NCBI GenBank assembly: GCA_963965975.1
Contig: OZ014421.1
Location: 1,121,001-1,185,000 of the forward strand
From: Xestospongia bergquistia
Lineage: Eukaryota > Porifera > Demospongiae > Haplosclerida > Petrosiidae
Direction: 5' to 3'
Length of the DNA stretch: 64,000 bases
Positions 1 through 11,093 of this stretch are shown piece after piece. The notes below the pieces were generated by a model. That model was not told the DNA's origin. It ran no database searches and saw only the letters and a program-made list of their open reading frames with translations. Position 1 is the stretch's first letter. Each line of letters begins with the position of its first letter. Both the position numbers and the translations under genes were made by a program.

Positions 1-447
1 ATTGCTAGGGATTTCTTCGTAACTGATATAATTATCAAAGCCACAGTTTGCTATTGTTAATGATTTAATTGTAATATTTCTGCTACTACTAAATCGTATA
101 CCAGTTCTGTTGCTATCACTACACATTATGACTGAGGTGGATTGCATAACAGTCTCATGGAAGCCTTGTTCTATATGATCCTGTCCCTGTAGAGTTATAT
201 TACTAACATTGCTGATATTTAATATACCTTGTAAACTATGAGTTTCATTTAGGAAGTAGAAAATGGTATCATCAGTGAAGTAAAACGAATAATCAGCAAC
301 ATAGTAGGAGAGGTTGTAACAAGAAGTGTTATCAGAAGGACAATCTTCTCCATTAGGAGCTGCAGAGACATAATACTCAGAAGCAGTAACATATCCACTG
401 TAGATATACAGTATAACTGATGTTATATAATAGATATGACACCTCAT
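1..447 (-). CDS. BH1: beta-helix/multi-TM receptor-like protein, N-terminal part only (cut by window edge)
   Basis: This is the first 149 codons of a family gene, open without a stop to the left window edge. The start is the ATG at 445-447. It begins MRCHIYYITSV where the paralogues begin MSWCHIYYITSV, so one codon is missing and another altered right after the start. The hydrophobic segment at residues ~5-20 followed by V-T-A-S is a signal peptide. The next part matches the start of the beta-helix in BH3-BH7 (Y-F-L-x-x-T-H, N-I-S-N-V-S-N-I-T-L-Q-G). The 5' flank is class I, shared with BH3: an apparent 59-bp UTR intron lies at 494-552. The rest of the protein lies outside the window, so whether the gene is intact is unknown. 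The role of a cell-surface protein is inferred from the full-length paralogues. Confidence 0.85.
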   Translation of the reverse strand, partial: MRCHIYYITSVILYIYSGYVTASEYYVSAAPNGEDCPSDNTSCYNLSYYVADYSFYFTDDTIFYFLNETHSLQGILNISNVSNITLQGQDHIEQGFHETVMQSTSVIMCSDSNRTGIRFSSSRNITIKSLTIANCGFDNYISYEEIPSN

Positions 448-493
448 AATATAATGTGTCAATATTAATTGATTCTAAAGAAAAAATAATAAC

Positions 494-552
494 CTAAACA
501 AATATGTGTATTAATAAGAAATTATTCATAATATCAATGCAGTATTGCTTAC
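494..552 (-). other. Predicted 59-bp 5' UTR intron of BH1
   Basis: On the minus strand a donor GTAAGC (complement of 547-552) and an acceptor ending TTTGTTTAG (AG at 494-495) bracket 59 bases. The start codon at 447 follows after about 46 bases. BH3 has a donor and acceptor at matching positions, also 59 bases apart. Conservation of both sites in two diverged flanks supports a real intron. No transcript evidence is available. Confidence 0.5.
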
Positions 553-1854
553 TTGTTAAAAGAGGTACACTAGCAGCACAATACCAGTGAACAAATATCA
601 CAATAAGTATAACCTGCAGGCTACAAGTATGTGCAATAGTTTTGATAGTAACATCACATGGCAGCAGTCCATATATTCAATTGAACAGATACACGACTTA
701 AAATCTTTTTTTTAGGAAAAAAACAATCAAAACAATGCTGTTATCAATTAACCACTGACCTACTCCCTATAGTTTGTAATAACATCTGTGGTTGTATCAA
801 AAGACACCCAATCTGATAAAGCAGCTTTGATCATGACAAAGACTGTCATTACTAATGATGTTATTGTAATAACTGTCACACAATATAATACCTTCTTTTG
901 TCTATTGCTTGCAGAACTACTTTTGTGAGGTCAATTTTTGAAGTATATGAACTGTTCATTCAAAATAAGTAATATTTAAAACACTTTGTATTATTAATAT
1001 TGTAGTATATACTCAACCTAAGTGACCACAAATTGATTAAAACTATCAATTTATTTTTATTGTAACAGGACAGTTACTATTAAAACAGCTTTTCTTGATA
1101 AAAATACAAATAGTAATTACCAATTAATTTCTAAAAAACTGATAATCATTCATTGTTAGTATACACTCAGTAAAGTACATGTATAAACATCATATTATCA
1201 AAAATCACATTCTATTAAATATTTTCTAAAGTGTATACATTAACAAAGCGAATATTATTTCAACATTTTACTAATGAAGGAGTTGTGATTTGTATAGAGT
1301 GAGTTTATTGATTAATTTGCATTCTAACATTGAATCCACAGACTTGTACTGTAGTATTCTGTTACTGTTCAAGAATGACGTATAGAAATAGCCATTTTTA
1401 TTTACTTTTACGTTTTTCTGAGATTTGTGAAGTGAGTACATTAAACGTTGTATACCTACTTCTATAAGGTAGATGAAATATAGACTTAAAATTAAATCTT
1501 TATCCGCTTCTCTTTTAATTAGTAGAGAAAACTTCACAACAAATTATATAGTCTGTATATACACCCACTAATTATACCATAATATTGACTGTGATCACCT
1601 TAAATTGTTAATACCACACATGTGTAGTGATAAGCATTCATATGGATGTACAATTATACTGCCTCATAACAATTTTTTTGTTTGAGCCAAAAAACCTAGT
1701 ACAAAATTAGGACTGAATCAAAAGATAACACATGGTTTGTTCCCTTGAGCATGCTCAGTAATCATGTACTAAATATAGAATATAGATGATTAAATTTAGA
1801 ACACAAGTTAAACATAGATCATAACCAAGTCTTACAATAAATTGATAGTTATTT
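553..1854. repeat. BH1 5' flank, class I unit repeat (shared with 11070-12000 and 20043-21490)
   Basis: There is no gene here. The sequence aligns by eye with the flanks upstream of BH2 and BH3, so it belongs to a duplicated unit made of gene plus 5' flank. At about 1300-1670 it contains one copy of a ~300-base dispersed module, recognisable by 'gtattctgttactgttcaag' and 'gtctgtacacccactactaa' like strings, that recurs more than ten times in the window. The 88-codon open frame at 1271-1537 lies inside this repeat and is not supported as a gene. Confidence 0.6.
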
Positions 1855-3780
1855 GACCTTGTGGTGTGCGGAAATGTCCAGAATGAGAACGAGTAACTAT
1901 AGTGTTCGAAGTACATTATAAATTGTCACCTGTGTATGGAATGTTGATATTCTCAAATCTGAAAGTGGGATTGCTAGTTTCTTAAAAATGACCAGATGAT
2001 GTATCCACAGCTTATGATCTAGGAGTATCGGCAGTATGTTTGAATGTTCTGGAACTCACTGTGCTTGTGTCGTAACCCACACTGGAGTATTCTTTGTGAG
2101 TGGAGGTAGTTCTTGAATCCTTCATTATTTATCAAATTGATGCTTGTGCTCTTTCTAATAGTTCTGGTGTATTTCTCTGAATCCTTTCACCATTCTGGTA
2201 TCAAGTGCTTTCTTGTCTGGGTCAGTCAGTATGAAATTTATGCCTCATTAAGTAACTCAGTAGGGATTAACTTGAGTCAAGGAAGTGGTATTGCTCCGTA
2301 AGTCACAAGTGCTATATAAGGGTCAGTTGCATGTTCTAATAGAGTCTTCACGGTTCAGGGTAGTACGGACTACTAGTTAATACTGAAATTAAAATCGTAT
2401 GTAGAAGCAAACTACTTCATGTCCTTGTAATCAAATTGTTCTCTGTTATCACTCATGCAGGGATACCGTGGTGTGAAAATATATCTTTAAGTGATATGAG
2501 ATTAGACTACCTGAAGTAGTATTAGTAAGTTTTTGAACTTATACATATCTGGAATAATAGTCCATTACAACAAGATATATATATTGATTTTTATTATTGA
2601 GCCTTTAATTTCTCCCATGGATAAGCAAAAAGTGGACTTTGTGGTAGTGGTACTTTAGGAAGAATAGTAGTCTTCAAGCACACAGGACATGCTTTTACAA
2701 ACTCTTCCATTTGTTTTTGAAACACTTGGCCTAGATCTTTAGGAGTCATTATTTAATCAAAATGCAACAACAATTGTTTGCAATAGTGAGCACTCCTTTC
2801 ACTAACCTATTCTGTATTAAGTCTTTTACTCGACGTGCTTGATATACAACATTTCAGTATTAGAAACTGTTTACCTAGGCAAATACTTGTGTAAACTGTT
2901 ATCATCAGAAGGGAGGTGAGAAACCATTGTTTGTATAAGCACTGTTATCACCTCTCTTTTTTTCATTAGAGCTACTGGAGAATATCATAATGCAACAGAT
3001 GCATAGATAAACCAGGCAAGCCATAGCCGAAAATGAAGGATACAAGATGAAAGGTTGGCAAGACTAGTCTTACTAAAGAGTGACACAAAGGATTTGTGAT
3101 CATTTAACTGAATTTGCTACTCCAGAACATACTTTGCAACTTATCACATTCCCTAAACAATGACAAGAGACTCTTTTCAATCTATAAGTACCTTGGCTGT
3201 TTGCTCATAGCTCTTGAGGTTTATGTAGTTGCTCTCTAATGTGCATTCTTTTGTTGATGTACAATTACAGCTTCTAAGTTAATTTGACATAATGAAGTTT
3301 CTTCCATGGAACTTCTGTAATGATTGTTACTTCTGCCTCCATTGACTTCAATGATAGTGCTCCAAGATGAGATCGAGCTGTGTTCTAAATTAACTACACA
3401 TCTTGATATACTGCATCACTCGCATCTTTCTCCTATCTGTGGTTTCATCAATACTCATTTGCATTGTATTTGTCTTTGAGGTACATTGTGATTTAAAATG
3501 ACCTCTTCTGTTACATGGATGGCGTGTGGCAACTCTGGCTGTAGATTTGTGATTTGGGTAATGACTTCTCTCACAGTGAGTACATTTTTTGTCTGACCAT
3601 AGTTTGCTTTTGCTTTTTGTATGTATGACGGTGTTTATGCTCTTTGACAGTGTCTGACTATTGGACTACTATTAGACTACTATTATTGATGTTCATGAAT
3701 ACTTTCATGCTGAGGGACCATTCTTTTGGCCTTCTTGAGGTAAAAGTCTGCATCCATCTGTAATATTGTCAATAATGAAC
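1855..3780 (-). mobile_element. Ty3/gypsy-like retroelement fossil, copy 1 (gag zinc-knuckle and integrase remnants)
   Basis: Minus-strand translation gives decayed pieces of a Ty3/gypsy polyprotein in the expected order. About 3480-3585 encodes a gag nucleocapsid region with two CCHC zinc knuckles; one Cys has become Ser and one has become Arg. About 2600-2730 encodes the C-terminal part of the integrase HHCC zinc domain (Q-M-E-E-F-V-K-A-C-P-V-C). About 2440-2570 carries the start of the integrase core, with the D-Y-Y-S-R-Y and S-D-N motifs. Lower coordinates hold the pol C-terminus. Stops and frameshifts are frequent, and reverse transcriptase and RNase H are missing. No LTRs are visible. 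The same fossil lies at the matching place upstream of BH2 and BH3. Confidence 0.75.
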
Positions 3781-5570
3781 TCCTATAAAATATGGTCAAT
3801 ATTTGTTTCTTTCACTTCACCATTATTATTTATTGTTATGTCGAAATAATCATATTGGTCACAGAGAGTAGGATAGGAAGTGACTTGTCTACTACTTGTA
3901 AATGTCAAGTGATCTGTCACTAGATGTACATAAATATTCATTTTTTTATAATGGAAAAGTGACTTTATAATTAATACACATTAGCTAAGAATAACACAGT
4001 GAAAGTAGCATTTTTTTATTTAAAAATCTATTCTGCTTTGAAGTTTTTCAAAAATATTCCAATTCCAATTCTATTTTCTATCCTTTGATGAAATATTTAA
4101 CAATTTAAATCCTATACCCTCATCCTAATTGGAAACATGTCACTTTGCTTCATTCTAAGTGACAGCTCAAGGGTGCTCGTGCTCCACGCTTAACTTCATT
4201 GAACGATGGAAAATACAATTGGAATGTACACCTTTGGCTACCTTACTAGAAAGAAAGTGGATTACAATAGGTTGCTGTTAGTCGCATTGGATTAGAGTAA
4301 GTTAAGGTATGTTACAAAATTCAGCGTTTTTGTGGCAATTATTTTACCATACTTAGTAATCTAGTTAAATAAGTGGGTGTGATCTAAAACTATAAACAAG
4401 CAATGAGTTGTTGTTAATGTGATCAGACTTTGTCACTTTAGCTAAGCTTGAGATGCTCTATTATAAACATGACTATAAGAACAATTAAAGACTTAAATGT
4501 AATAGTATAAATCCCACACCTTTTTTGTACAGATCTGTGTTATGTCCTTTAAGTTATAACAAATATTATGTTTTTCATTAAGATACTCAGATGATAACAA
4601 TACTACAAAAATTAGAAAAGCCAAGACTATTTATACAGTACTGTAATTAGATTCATATTTACTAAATAATCAATAAGGTGACAATAGTCCAATTAGTTGA
4701 ACATAACAATCTGGTATAGTCTATGCTTGCAAATGTGTGTAAGATCCCTAGGAATAACAAACTTGAACAATATTTTCTTAACCTTCTGTATATGGAAATA
4801 TAATATCAGGAAATGTTCTTAAATATATTTTTAATAAATTTAAAGCATTGAGAGCAATAATTTAATTACTAAATAATAATTAATAATTCATAGTTATTAT
4901 TGACAGTATAAATATGAATTGACTTTGTGGTGTGGGCAGATTCTCAATTTTTTTGGCCTGGAACATATGCACACAAGTTAAATTGTTGTATGTATGCACA
5001 AGTACTTGTATTATAACATAATGTTAGTCAAGTGTTACAATGGATTACATACACTAAGGTTATGTACTGTATTAGACATGTTAAACATGTCTATACAAAT
5101 AACATATAGTCAGTACAATATAGAAAATGTCAAACATTGTCAACATTTGTCATTTTTATCATCTAATAGTAGTGAATCTGCTCACGTCATTTCCATTGAC
5201 ATCATCAACACTGAAGTAGTTATACATACAAAGGCAGGAGATACTGGAATCAATATAGAATTTTCATAGTATCATCATTTGTAAGTTTTGAAGGCTTCTT
5301 GAATATGTTCTTAACTTTCATGACAAGTTGCTGCAAATGAAACTATAACATGATCTTACACATAATAGAGTATGTTGCCACAGAAACATTAACTTTTTAT
5401 TATAATTAGAAGGTTATTTTGCAGTTTATACTCATTAGCCAAAAATAACATAGAAAATAGAATTATGTGCCATGCACTTGAATTAAAATACAAATTTCCT
5501 TATAGCAAACTATTGTGTAAAAAAACTACAACTATACATGTAATCAGCAAACGTTGTCAGATCAGTAGCT
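3781..5570. repeat. Intergenic: orphan 3'-flank module, then the BH2 3' flank
   Basis: No gene is supported. At ~3860-4010 there is a copy of the sequence normally found just downstream of family genes ('ctgtcactagatgtacataa', then 'acattagctaagaataacac'), with no gene attached. ~4990-5130 resembles pieces at 15230-15340 and 42530-42680, another dispersed repeat. 5280-5570 is the 3' flank of BH2 and includes a possible polyadenylation signal (AATAAA on the minus strand, 5396-5401). The 91-codon plus frame at 4994-5269 has no recognisable content. Confidence 0.5.
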
Positions 5571-8500
5571 CTAGTCAACTTGATCAAACAGTATTGATTC
5601 TCGTTTCATTTCCATTGATATCACTGTTATAGTAGATTTCCTTTCATCAACTGGATGCATTGAAGGAAGTTCCATATCAATAGGACTAGAAGATGGTGGA
5701 GGTTTATTCAATATCTTTTTGACCTTTGTAATATTGGTTGTAGCCAAACGAGACTTGAAGAGACAATCACAGACATGATAGAACATCAGACGATCCCAGA
5801 CATGGTATAATATAATACCACAGAATACAACAAATGATATTAATACTAAGACAATACTTGACACTTGCCCTTTAAATTTATCTTTATCATTTGAATTTTC
5901 TGCGTTCATATAAGCCATAAAAATGAGGTTAAGAATGAAAAATTCTTCCAGACAAACCAAAGGAAAATGTCGATATATTCCCTTCAAAATGAGATACATG
6001 AAGACAATGATGATTAAAATAGATGTTAACAAATCTAAGCTTACAGTAGTCTCATTGTCTAAAGACACAACCAGTGCTAAGATAACACGAACTAGGAGTA
6101 AAAATCCAGTCCAAAAACGACAATTGTCCTTATATGGACCTCCATATGCATCAAAGAAAGGTTTCATATTTGTTGACAACTTTTGGAAGTAGCACATGTA
6201 CTTTGATAGAGGTCCTTCAAATAATGGTATACTGAGAAGATAAAAGGTGTATGGAATAATAAGTAAAATGAGTACAGTCAGTGAGAATAGGAACAATGAA
6301 AGATGACAACCTTTTAGAAATTGGACATTGGCATCAAAATACCACCTTAGTAATGTTTCTTTTCTCTTGTCATCACCACATGGAATTTCGATGAAATAAA
6401 GGGCCTGGACAACAGTGCGTATTAGTTTTGTATAAGAGAGAAGGATCATAGTTGCTATGACTGGAATTATTTGTCTGCCAACAAGTCGAACCATTTTACT
6501 AGAATATCGTAACAATATTATGATGACTAATAGAATCAACCAAACGTAGACTGGAAAGACAAACTGAAGCCATGCTTTGCTACAAGAATCCATACCATGA
6601 TAGAAACATGTGTTAATACCCAGATCAAGATTGACCCAGGAAATAAACCAACTAAGAAATGGTATAGGGCCTTTAGGAAATAAAATATGTTCATATATTT
6701 TGACAACATTAGCATAGAATATAAGTCCATTGATTGTACCCACAGACACAGTTAAGTTTAAAGTAATGACAAAAGCTATTAATGCTATACCAGCTAAAGC
6801 AAATGGAATGATAAGAGCTACCTGGTCATTAGTACAATTCCCACATTGGTTGGAACCTAACATGAGACTGAATCCTTCATAACATTGTCCACAGAGTACT
6901 CCATCTCGATTATGAAGACATTGTTTGCTATGATAGTTAAGTGTAAAACGAATATTGCTATTATTACAATAATCAAAGGGGCAGTTAGGATAAACAATAA
7001 GACAGTTTGAATCATTTTCATAACCAATCCACATATCACCATCTCTTGTTATAATAAGAGTGTTATTATCACAAGTTATTGAATCTGAATTTAATTCAGA
7101 TCTACAAACACAAGTATCATTTTCTAATGGATACCCATTAGGACAGGGCTCAATAGTAACTTTAATGACTTTAGCATAAGAATCATATAAAGGTTCACTG
7201 ACTGAACTTTCAAGTGTAGCATAGACTTGTGTTGTATTCAATGAAGGATTTGTTATTAACTTGAAAATTATATAAGTACAATTTGCATTTACTCTATTAT
7301 CATTATATTGCACAATGGATGAGTAATCTGATAAATTCAATTTTATCACACCCTCTGTTAAGGTGTCTTTTAGACCAACTGTAGCTAGTGATATGTTGAC
7401 ATCAATTCCTGGTATTGCAATTATACTGATGTCTTTAATAGAACAATTTGGTTCATGTGATTCACAAAAACACACTTGAATAGGATCTGATGTCACTACT
7501 GATAGACCTGTCTGTTGAGGATAATGAAATAGGTGATCAAAGTAAAGTGTGCTTGTACAATCATCAATTTTACCACCATATAGGACATCACCAGATATGT
7601 CAGCTGTATTGTTAACGAAATATAACAGTGTTTTAGTATCATTAGGATAGTGATGAGGAATAACTTTAATGGTGCAATTGGTGGAACTGTTTATATCAAT
7701 AACTTGAGATACAAACATTCCTCCACCTAACACACTGGCATGATTATTGACAAATGATATGTTTGTATTTTGATTTAGTAACAATTGTGAGGAATCGTAT
7801 AAAGCAATAGCTCCACCATAAATGCCTGAATTGTTTACAAACATGTTATGTCCATCAAATGTTATTAGACTATTGTCAGCAACTAAACCAGTTGAGTTAT
7901 GATTACTAACTTCAATTTGATCAAATGTAATATCAGTAATATTGATTAATACCACTGCAGATCGATGTCTGTATTTGTATACATCAGGATTATTTATTAC
8001 TTTATTGAAATGAAATGAAACATTTGTGAAATGAAAGCAATTTTTTGAAGTTGCTTGAAAAGAATGAAGAACCAAACCTGATCCAGCATATGCAGTATTG
8101 TTGGATATAGTGCAGTTACTGAACTCATTGCTACCTCTTTCTGCATACAAAGTAGTGGACACTCCTCCTCCATAATACTGAGCACTATTACAATATATAT
8201 TGCAGTTTATAAACGCAATATTACCTCTTTCTGAGAACTGTTTAATGTACACTCCTCCTCCATTATACTGAGCATTATTCTTGTATATAGCGCAGTTAAA
8301 GAAATTAATATTAATGCTTCCATTGTATGAATGAATTAGGATTCCTCCACCATTATCATACTGAGCAGTATTATTGTATAAAATGCAGTTATTAAACTCA
8401 ATAGTACCATTCCCATACGAAAAAATCTCCACTCCTCTTCCATCATACTGTGCAGTATTGTTGTATAAGGCACAGCTACTAAACTCAATACTGCCATTCC

Positions 8501-10946
8501 CATCTGAATGAATGTCCACTCCTCCTCCATCATACTGTGCAATATTGTTGTATATAGTGCAGCTACTAAACTCAATATTACCATTCCTATGAGAACTAAT
8601 GTCTAATCCTCCTCCTTCATACTGTGCAGTATTGCTGTATATAGTGCAGTTAGTAAACTCAATACTGCCATTCCCATACGAACGAATGTCTGCTCCTCCT
8701 CCATTATACAATGCAGTATTGTTGTATATGGTGCAGTTGCTAAAGTCAATACTGTCATCCCCATATGAATAAAAGTCCACTCCTCCACCATCATACCATG
8801 CAATGTTATTGTATATGGTGCAGTTATTAAACTCAATACTGCCATTCCTGTATGAATGAATGTCCAATCCTCCTCCATCATACCATGCAATGTTATTATA
8901 TATGGTGCAGTTACTAAACTCAATACTGCCATTCCCATACAAATAAAAGTCCACTCCTCCTCCATCATACCATGCAATGTTATTGTATATGGTGCATTTA
9001 ATAAACTCAATACTGCCATCCCCATACGAATGAATGTCCACTCCTCCTCCATCATACCATGCAATGTTATTGTATATGGTGCATTTACTAAGCTCAATAC
9101 TGCCATTCCTATAGGAACGAATGTCCAATCCTCCTCCATCATACTGTGCAGTATTGTTGTATATAGCGCAGTTACTAAATTCAACACTGCCATTCCAATA
9201 CGAACGAATGTCCAATCCTCCTCCATCATACCATGCAATGTTATTGTATATGGTGCAGTTACTAAACTCAACACTGCCAGTCCTATACGAACGAATGTCC
9301 ACTCCTCCTCCATCATACCATGCAGTATTGTTGTATATGGTACAGTTGCTAAAGTCAATACTGCCATTCCTATATGAACGAATGTCCAATCCTCCTCCAT
9401 CATACCATGCAGTATTGTTATATATGGTACATTTGCTAAAGTCAATACTGCCATTCCCATATGAATGAATGTCCACTCCTCCTCCATCATACCATGCAAG
9501 ATTGTTGTATATGGTGCAGCTAATAAACTCAATACTGGCATTCTTGTATGAACGAATGTCCACTCCTCCTCCATCATACCATGCAGAATTGTTGTATATG
9601 GTGCAGTTGCTAAAGTCAATACTGCCATTTTCATACGAATGAATGTCCACTCCTCCTCCATCATACCATGCAGTATTGTTGTATATGGTGCAGCTACTAA
9701 ACTCAACACTGCCATTCCTATATGAACGAATGTCCACTCCTCCTCCATCATACCATGCGGTATTGTTATATATGGTACAGTTGCTAAAGTCAATACTGCT
9801 ATTCCCATATGAATGAATGTCCACTCCTCCTCCATCATACCATGCAAGATTGTTGTATATGGTGCAGCTACTAAACTCAACACTGCCATTCCTATATGAA
9901 CGAATGTCCAATCCTCCTCCATCATACCATGCGGTATTGTTATATATGGTACAGTTGCTAAAGTCAATACTGCCACTCCCATATGAATGAATGTCCACTC
10001 CTCCTCCGTCATACCATGCAAGATTGTTGTATATGGTGCAGTTGCTAAAGTCAATACTGCCATTCCCATACGAATGAATGTCCACTCCTCCTCCATCATA
10101 CCATGCAGTATTGTTATATTTAATGCAGCTACTAAACTCAATACTGTCATTCCTATACGAATAAAAGTCCACTCCTCCTCCATCATACCGTGCAATGTTG
10201 TTGTATATGGTGCAGTTACTAAACTTGATACTGTCATTTCCATTCAAACGAATGTCCAATCCTCCTCCTTTATACTCTGCAGTATTGCTGTGTATAGTAC
10301 AGCTACTAAACTCAATACTGCCATTCCCATATGAATATATGTCCACTCCTCCACCAGACCAAGCAGTATTGTTGTATATAGTGCAGTTACTAAACTCAAT
10401 ACTACCACCTTCACTCAAGCTGATATCCACTCCTCCTCCATACTGAGCAATATTGTTTGAAAACATACTATTTTCAATAATAACATCAGCTTTATTATTA
10501 TTACCATACCACAAAGACATACCATATCCGAAGCCCAGTGAAAAGTTTGATTTCAAAAGAAGAACTCTAGAGAGTCTCTTAAGCTGGTCATCATAGACTA
10601 TTAATGCATTTCCTGAAAATGTCTCACTAGCGCCATTATTAGCAAATGAAGACTTTCTAATTAACAAATTAAAAGCATTAACTAGAACAAGTCCATTACC
10701 TGAACTATTCTGGACTGATACACATTCTAATGTGACAGTATTAATGTCAACAAAGAACAAGCTAACTCTATGATGTAGATACAAGTAAGACCCATAGGGA
10801 TTGCGAGGGATTTCTTGTTCACTGATGTAACTATTAAATCCACAGTTTACTATTGTTAATACCCTCAATGCAACATCACTACTACTAGTAAATCGTATAC
10901 CAGCTCTGTTGCTATCACTACAACTTATTACTGAGGTAGTTTGCAT
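5571..10946 (-). CDS. BH2: giant beta-helix/multi-TM receptor-like protein with ~27 rungs, 5'-truncated
   Basis: From the first in-frame ATG this frame gives 1791 residues, but that Met aligns with residue ~102 of the paralogues. The same frame stays open and homologous for ~45 more codons, up to ~11067, and then hits a stop at 11094-11096 with no upstream ATG. Signal peptide, start and promoter are absent. Residues ~170-960 are about 27 tandem rungs of 29 residues (G-S-I-E-F-S-N-C-T-I-Y-N-N-T-A, then Y-D-G-G-G-V-D-I), against 4-6 in other members. Then come a second beta-rich region, a Cys-rich module with CGQC at ~1352, eight or nine hydrophobic segments at ~1375-1722 including F-F-D-A-Y-G-G-P-Y-K-D, and a tail ending R-E-S-I-L-F-D-Q-V-D. 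There are no internal stops. It is either a very recent pseudogene or a gene using an unseen upstream exon. Confidence 0.8.
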   Translation of the reverse strand: MQTTSVISCSDSNRAGIRFTSSSDVALRVLTIVNCGFNSYISEQEIPRNPYGSYLYLHHRVSLFFVDINTVTLECVSVQNSSGNGLVLVNAFNLLIRKSSFANNGASETFSGNALIVYDDQLKRLSRVLLLKSNFSLGFGYGMSLWYGNNNKADVIIENSMFSNNIAQYGGGVDISLSEGGSIEFSNCTIYNNTAWSGGGVDIYSYGNGSIEFSSCTIHSNTAEYKGGGLDIRLNGNDSIKFSNCTIYNNIARYDGGGVDFYSYRNDSIEFSSCIKYNNTAWYDGGGVDIHSYGNGSIDFSNCTIYNNLAWYDGGGVDIHSYGSGSIDFSNCTIYNNTAWYDGGGLDIRSYRNGSVEFSSCTIYNNLAWYDGGGVDIHSYGNSSIDFSNCTIYNNTAWYDGGGVDIRSYRNGSVEFSSCTIYNNTAWYDGGGVDIHSYENGSIDFSNCTIYNNSAWYDGGGVDIRSYKNASIEFISCTIYNNLAWYDGGGVDIHSYGNGSIDFSKCTIYNNTAWYDGGGLDIRSYRNGSIDFSNCTIYNNTAWYDGGGVDIRSYRTGSVEFSNCTIYNNIAWYDGGGLDIRSYWNGSVEFSNCAIYNNTAQYDGGGLDIRSYRNGSIELSKCTIYNNIAWYDGGGVDIHSYGDGSIEFIKCTIYNNIAWYDGGGVDFYLYGNGSIEFSNCTIYNNIAWYDGGGLDIHSYRNGSIEFNNCTIYNNIAWYDGGGVDFYSYGDDSIDFSNCTIYNNTALYNGGGADIRSYGNGSIEFTNCTIYSNTAQYEGGGLDISSHRNGNIEFSSCTIYNNIAQYDGGGVDIHSDGNGSIEFSSCALYNNTAQYDGRGVEIFSYGNGTIEFNNCILYNNTAQYDNGGGILIHSYNGSININFFNCAIYKNNAQYNGGGVYIKQFSERGNIAFINCNIYCNSAQYYGGGVSTTLYAERGSNEFSNCTISNNTAYAGSGLVLHSFQATSKNCFHFTNVSFHFNKVINNPDVYKYRHRSAVVLINITDITFDQIEVSNHNSTGLVADNSLITFDGHNMFVNNSGIYGGAIALYDSSQLLLNQNTNISFVNNHASVLGGGMFVSQVIDINSSTNCTIKVIPHHYPNDTKTLLYFVNNTADISGDVLYGGKIDDCTSTLYFDHLFHYPQQTGLSVVTSDPIQVCFCESHEPNCSIKDISIIAIPGIDVNISLATVGLKDTLTEGVIKLNLSDYSSIVQYNDNRVNANCTYIIFKLITNPSLNTTQVYATLESSVSEPLYDSYAKVIKVTIEPCPNGYPLENDTCVCRSELNSDSITCDNNTLIITRDGDMWIGYENDSNCLIVYPNCPFDYCNNSNIRFTLNYHSKQCLHNRDGVLCGQCYEGFSLMLGSNQCGNCTNDQVALIIPFALAGIALIAFVITLNLTVSVGTINGLIFYANVVKIYEHILFPKGPIPFLSWFISWVNLDLGINTCFYHGMDSCSKAWLQFVFPVYVWLILLVIIILLRYSSKMVRLVGRQIIPVIATMILLSYTKLIRTVVQALYFIEIPCGDDKRKETLLRWYFDANVQFLKGCHLSLFLFSLTVLILLIIPYTFYLLSIPLFEGPLSKYMCYFQKLSTNMKPFFDAYGGPYKDNCRFWTGFLLLVRVILALVVSLDNETTVSLDLLTSILIIIVFMYLILKGIYRHFPLVCLEEFFILNLIFMAYMNAENSNDKDKFKGQVSSIVLVLISFVVFCGIILYHVWDRLMFYHVCDCLFKSRLATTNITKVKKILNKPPPSSSPIDMELPSMHPVDERKSTITVISMEMKRESILFDQVD
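8070..10430 (-). repeat. 87-bp coding tandem repeats (beta-helix rungs) in BH2
   Basis: About 27 head-to-tail units of 87 bases encode 29-residue rungs. In the middle (about 9370-10080) the units alternate between two variants, one with R-S-Y-R-N then G-S-V-E-F, the other with H-S-Y-G-N then G-S-I-D-F. This gives a second period of 174 bases and shows duplication of unit pairs. Units near both edges are more diverged, as expected for unequal exchange in the centre. The period is a multiple of three, which keeps other frames open as well and explains the long shadow frames here. Confidence 0.95.
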
Positions 10947-11059
10947 AACTGTCTCATGAAAACCTTGTTTTATATGACCCAGTCCCTGTAGAGTTATATT
11001 ACTTACACTACTGATATTTAATATACCTTGTAGAGTATGAGTTCCCTCTAGGAAGTAGA

Positions 11060-11076
11060 AGAATGTATCTTCTTTT
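11060..11076. other. Deletion junction removing the 5' end of BH2
   Basis: To the left, the minus-strand frame matches paralogue codons from about residue 61 onward (D-T-x-F-Y-F-L-E-G-T). To the right, the sequence matches the BH1 upstream flank from about 892 ('cttcttttgtctattgcttg' there, 'cttcttttgtccattgttta' here). The first ~60 codons plus roughly 450 bases of proximal promoter are therefore missing in one step. The exact base is uncertain because of short shared sequence at the junction. Confidence 0.8.
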
Positions 11077-11093
11077 GTCCATTGTTTATAGTA

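Noticed and set aside
4994-5269. 91-codon plus frame
   Set aside because: It lies in repeat sequence related to ~42550-42680, with low-complexity composition and no motif.
5923-6192. Plus-strand frames antisense to the membrane region, recurring at 16658-16903, 24111-24428, 31936-32277, 43643-43888 and 54279-54467
   Set aside because: They recur because the coding strand is conserved in the family. They show no domain of their own.
8603-10243. 546-codon minus-strand frame overlapping BH2, and several plus-strand frames at 8856-10446
   Set aside because: They are shadows: the 87-base repeat is a multiple of three, so every frame without a stop in one unit stays open across all units. The BH2 frame is the one with homology, domains and continuity.
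8070-10430. Regularly spaced repeats that might suggest a CRISPR array
   Set aside because: The units are contiguous without spacers, are translated as rungs of a beta-helix, and lie inside a eukaryotic gene.
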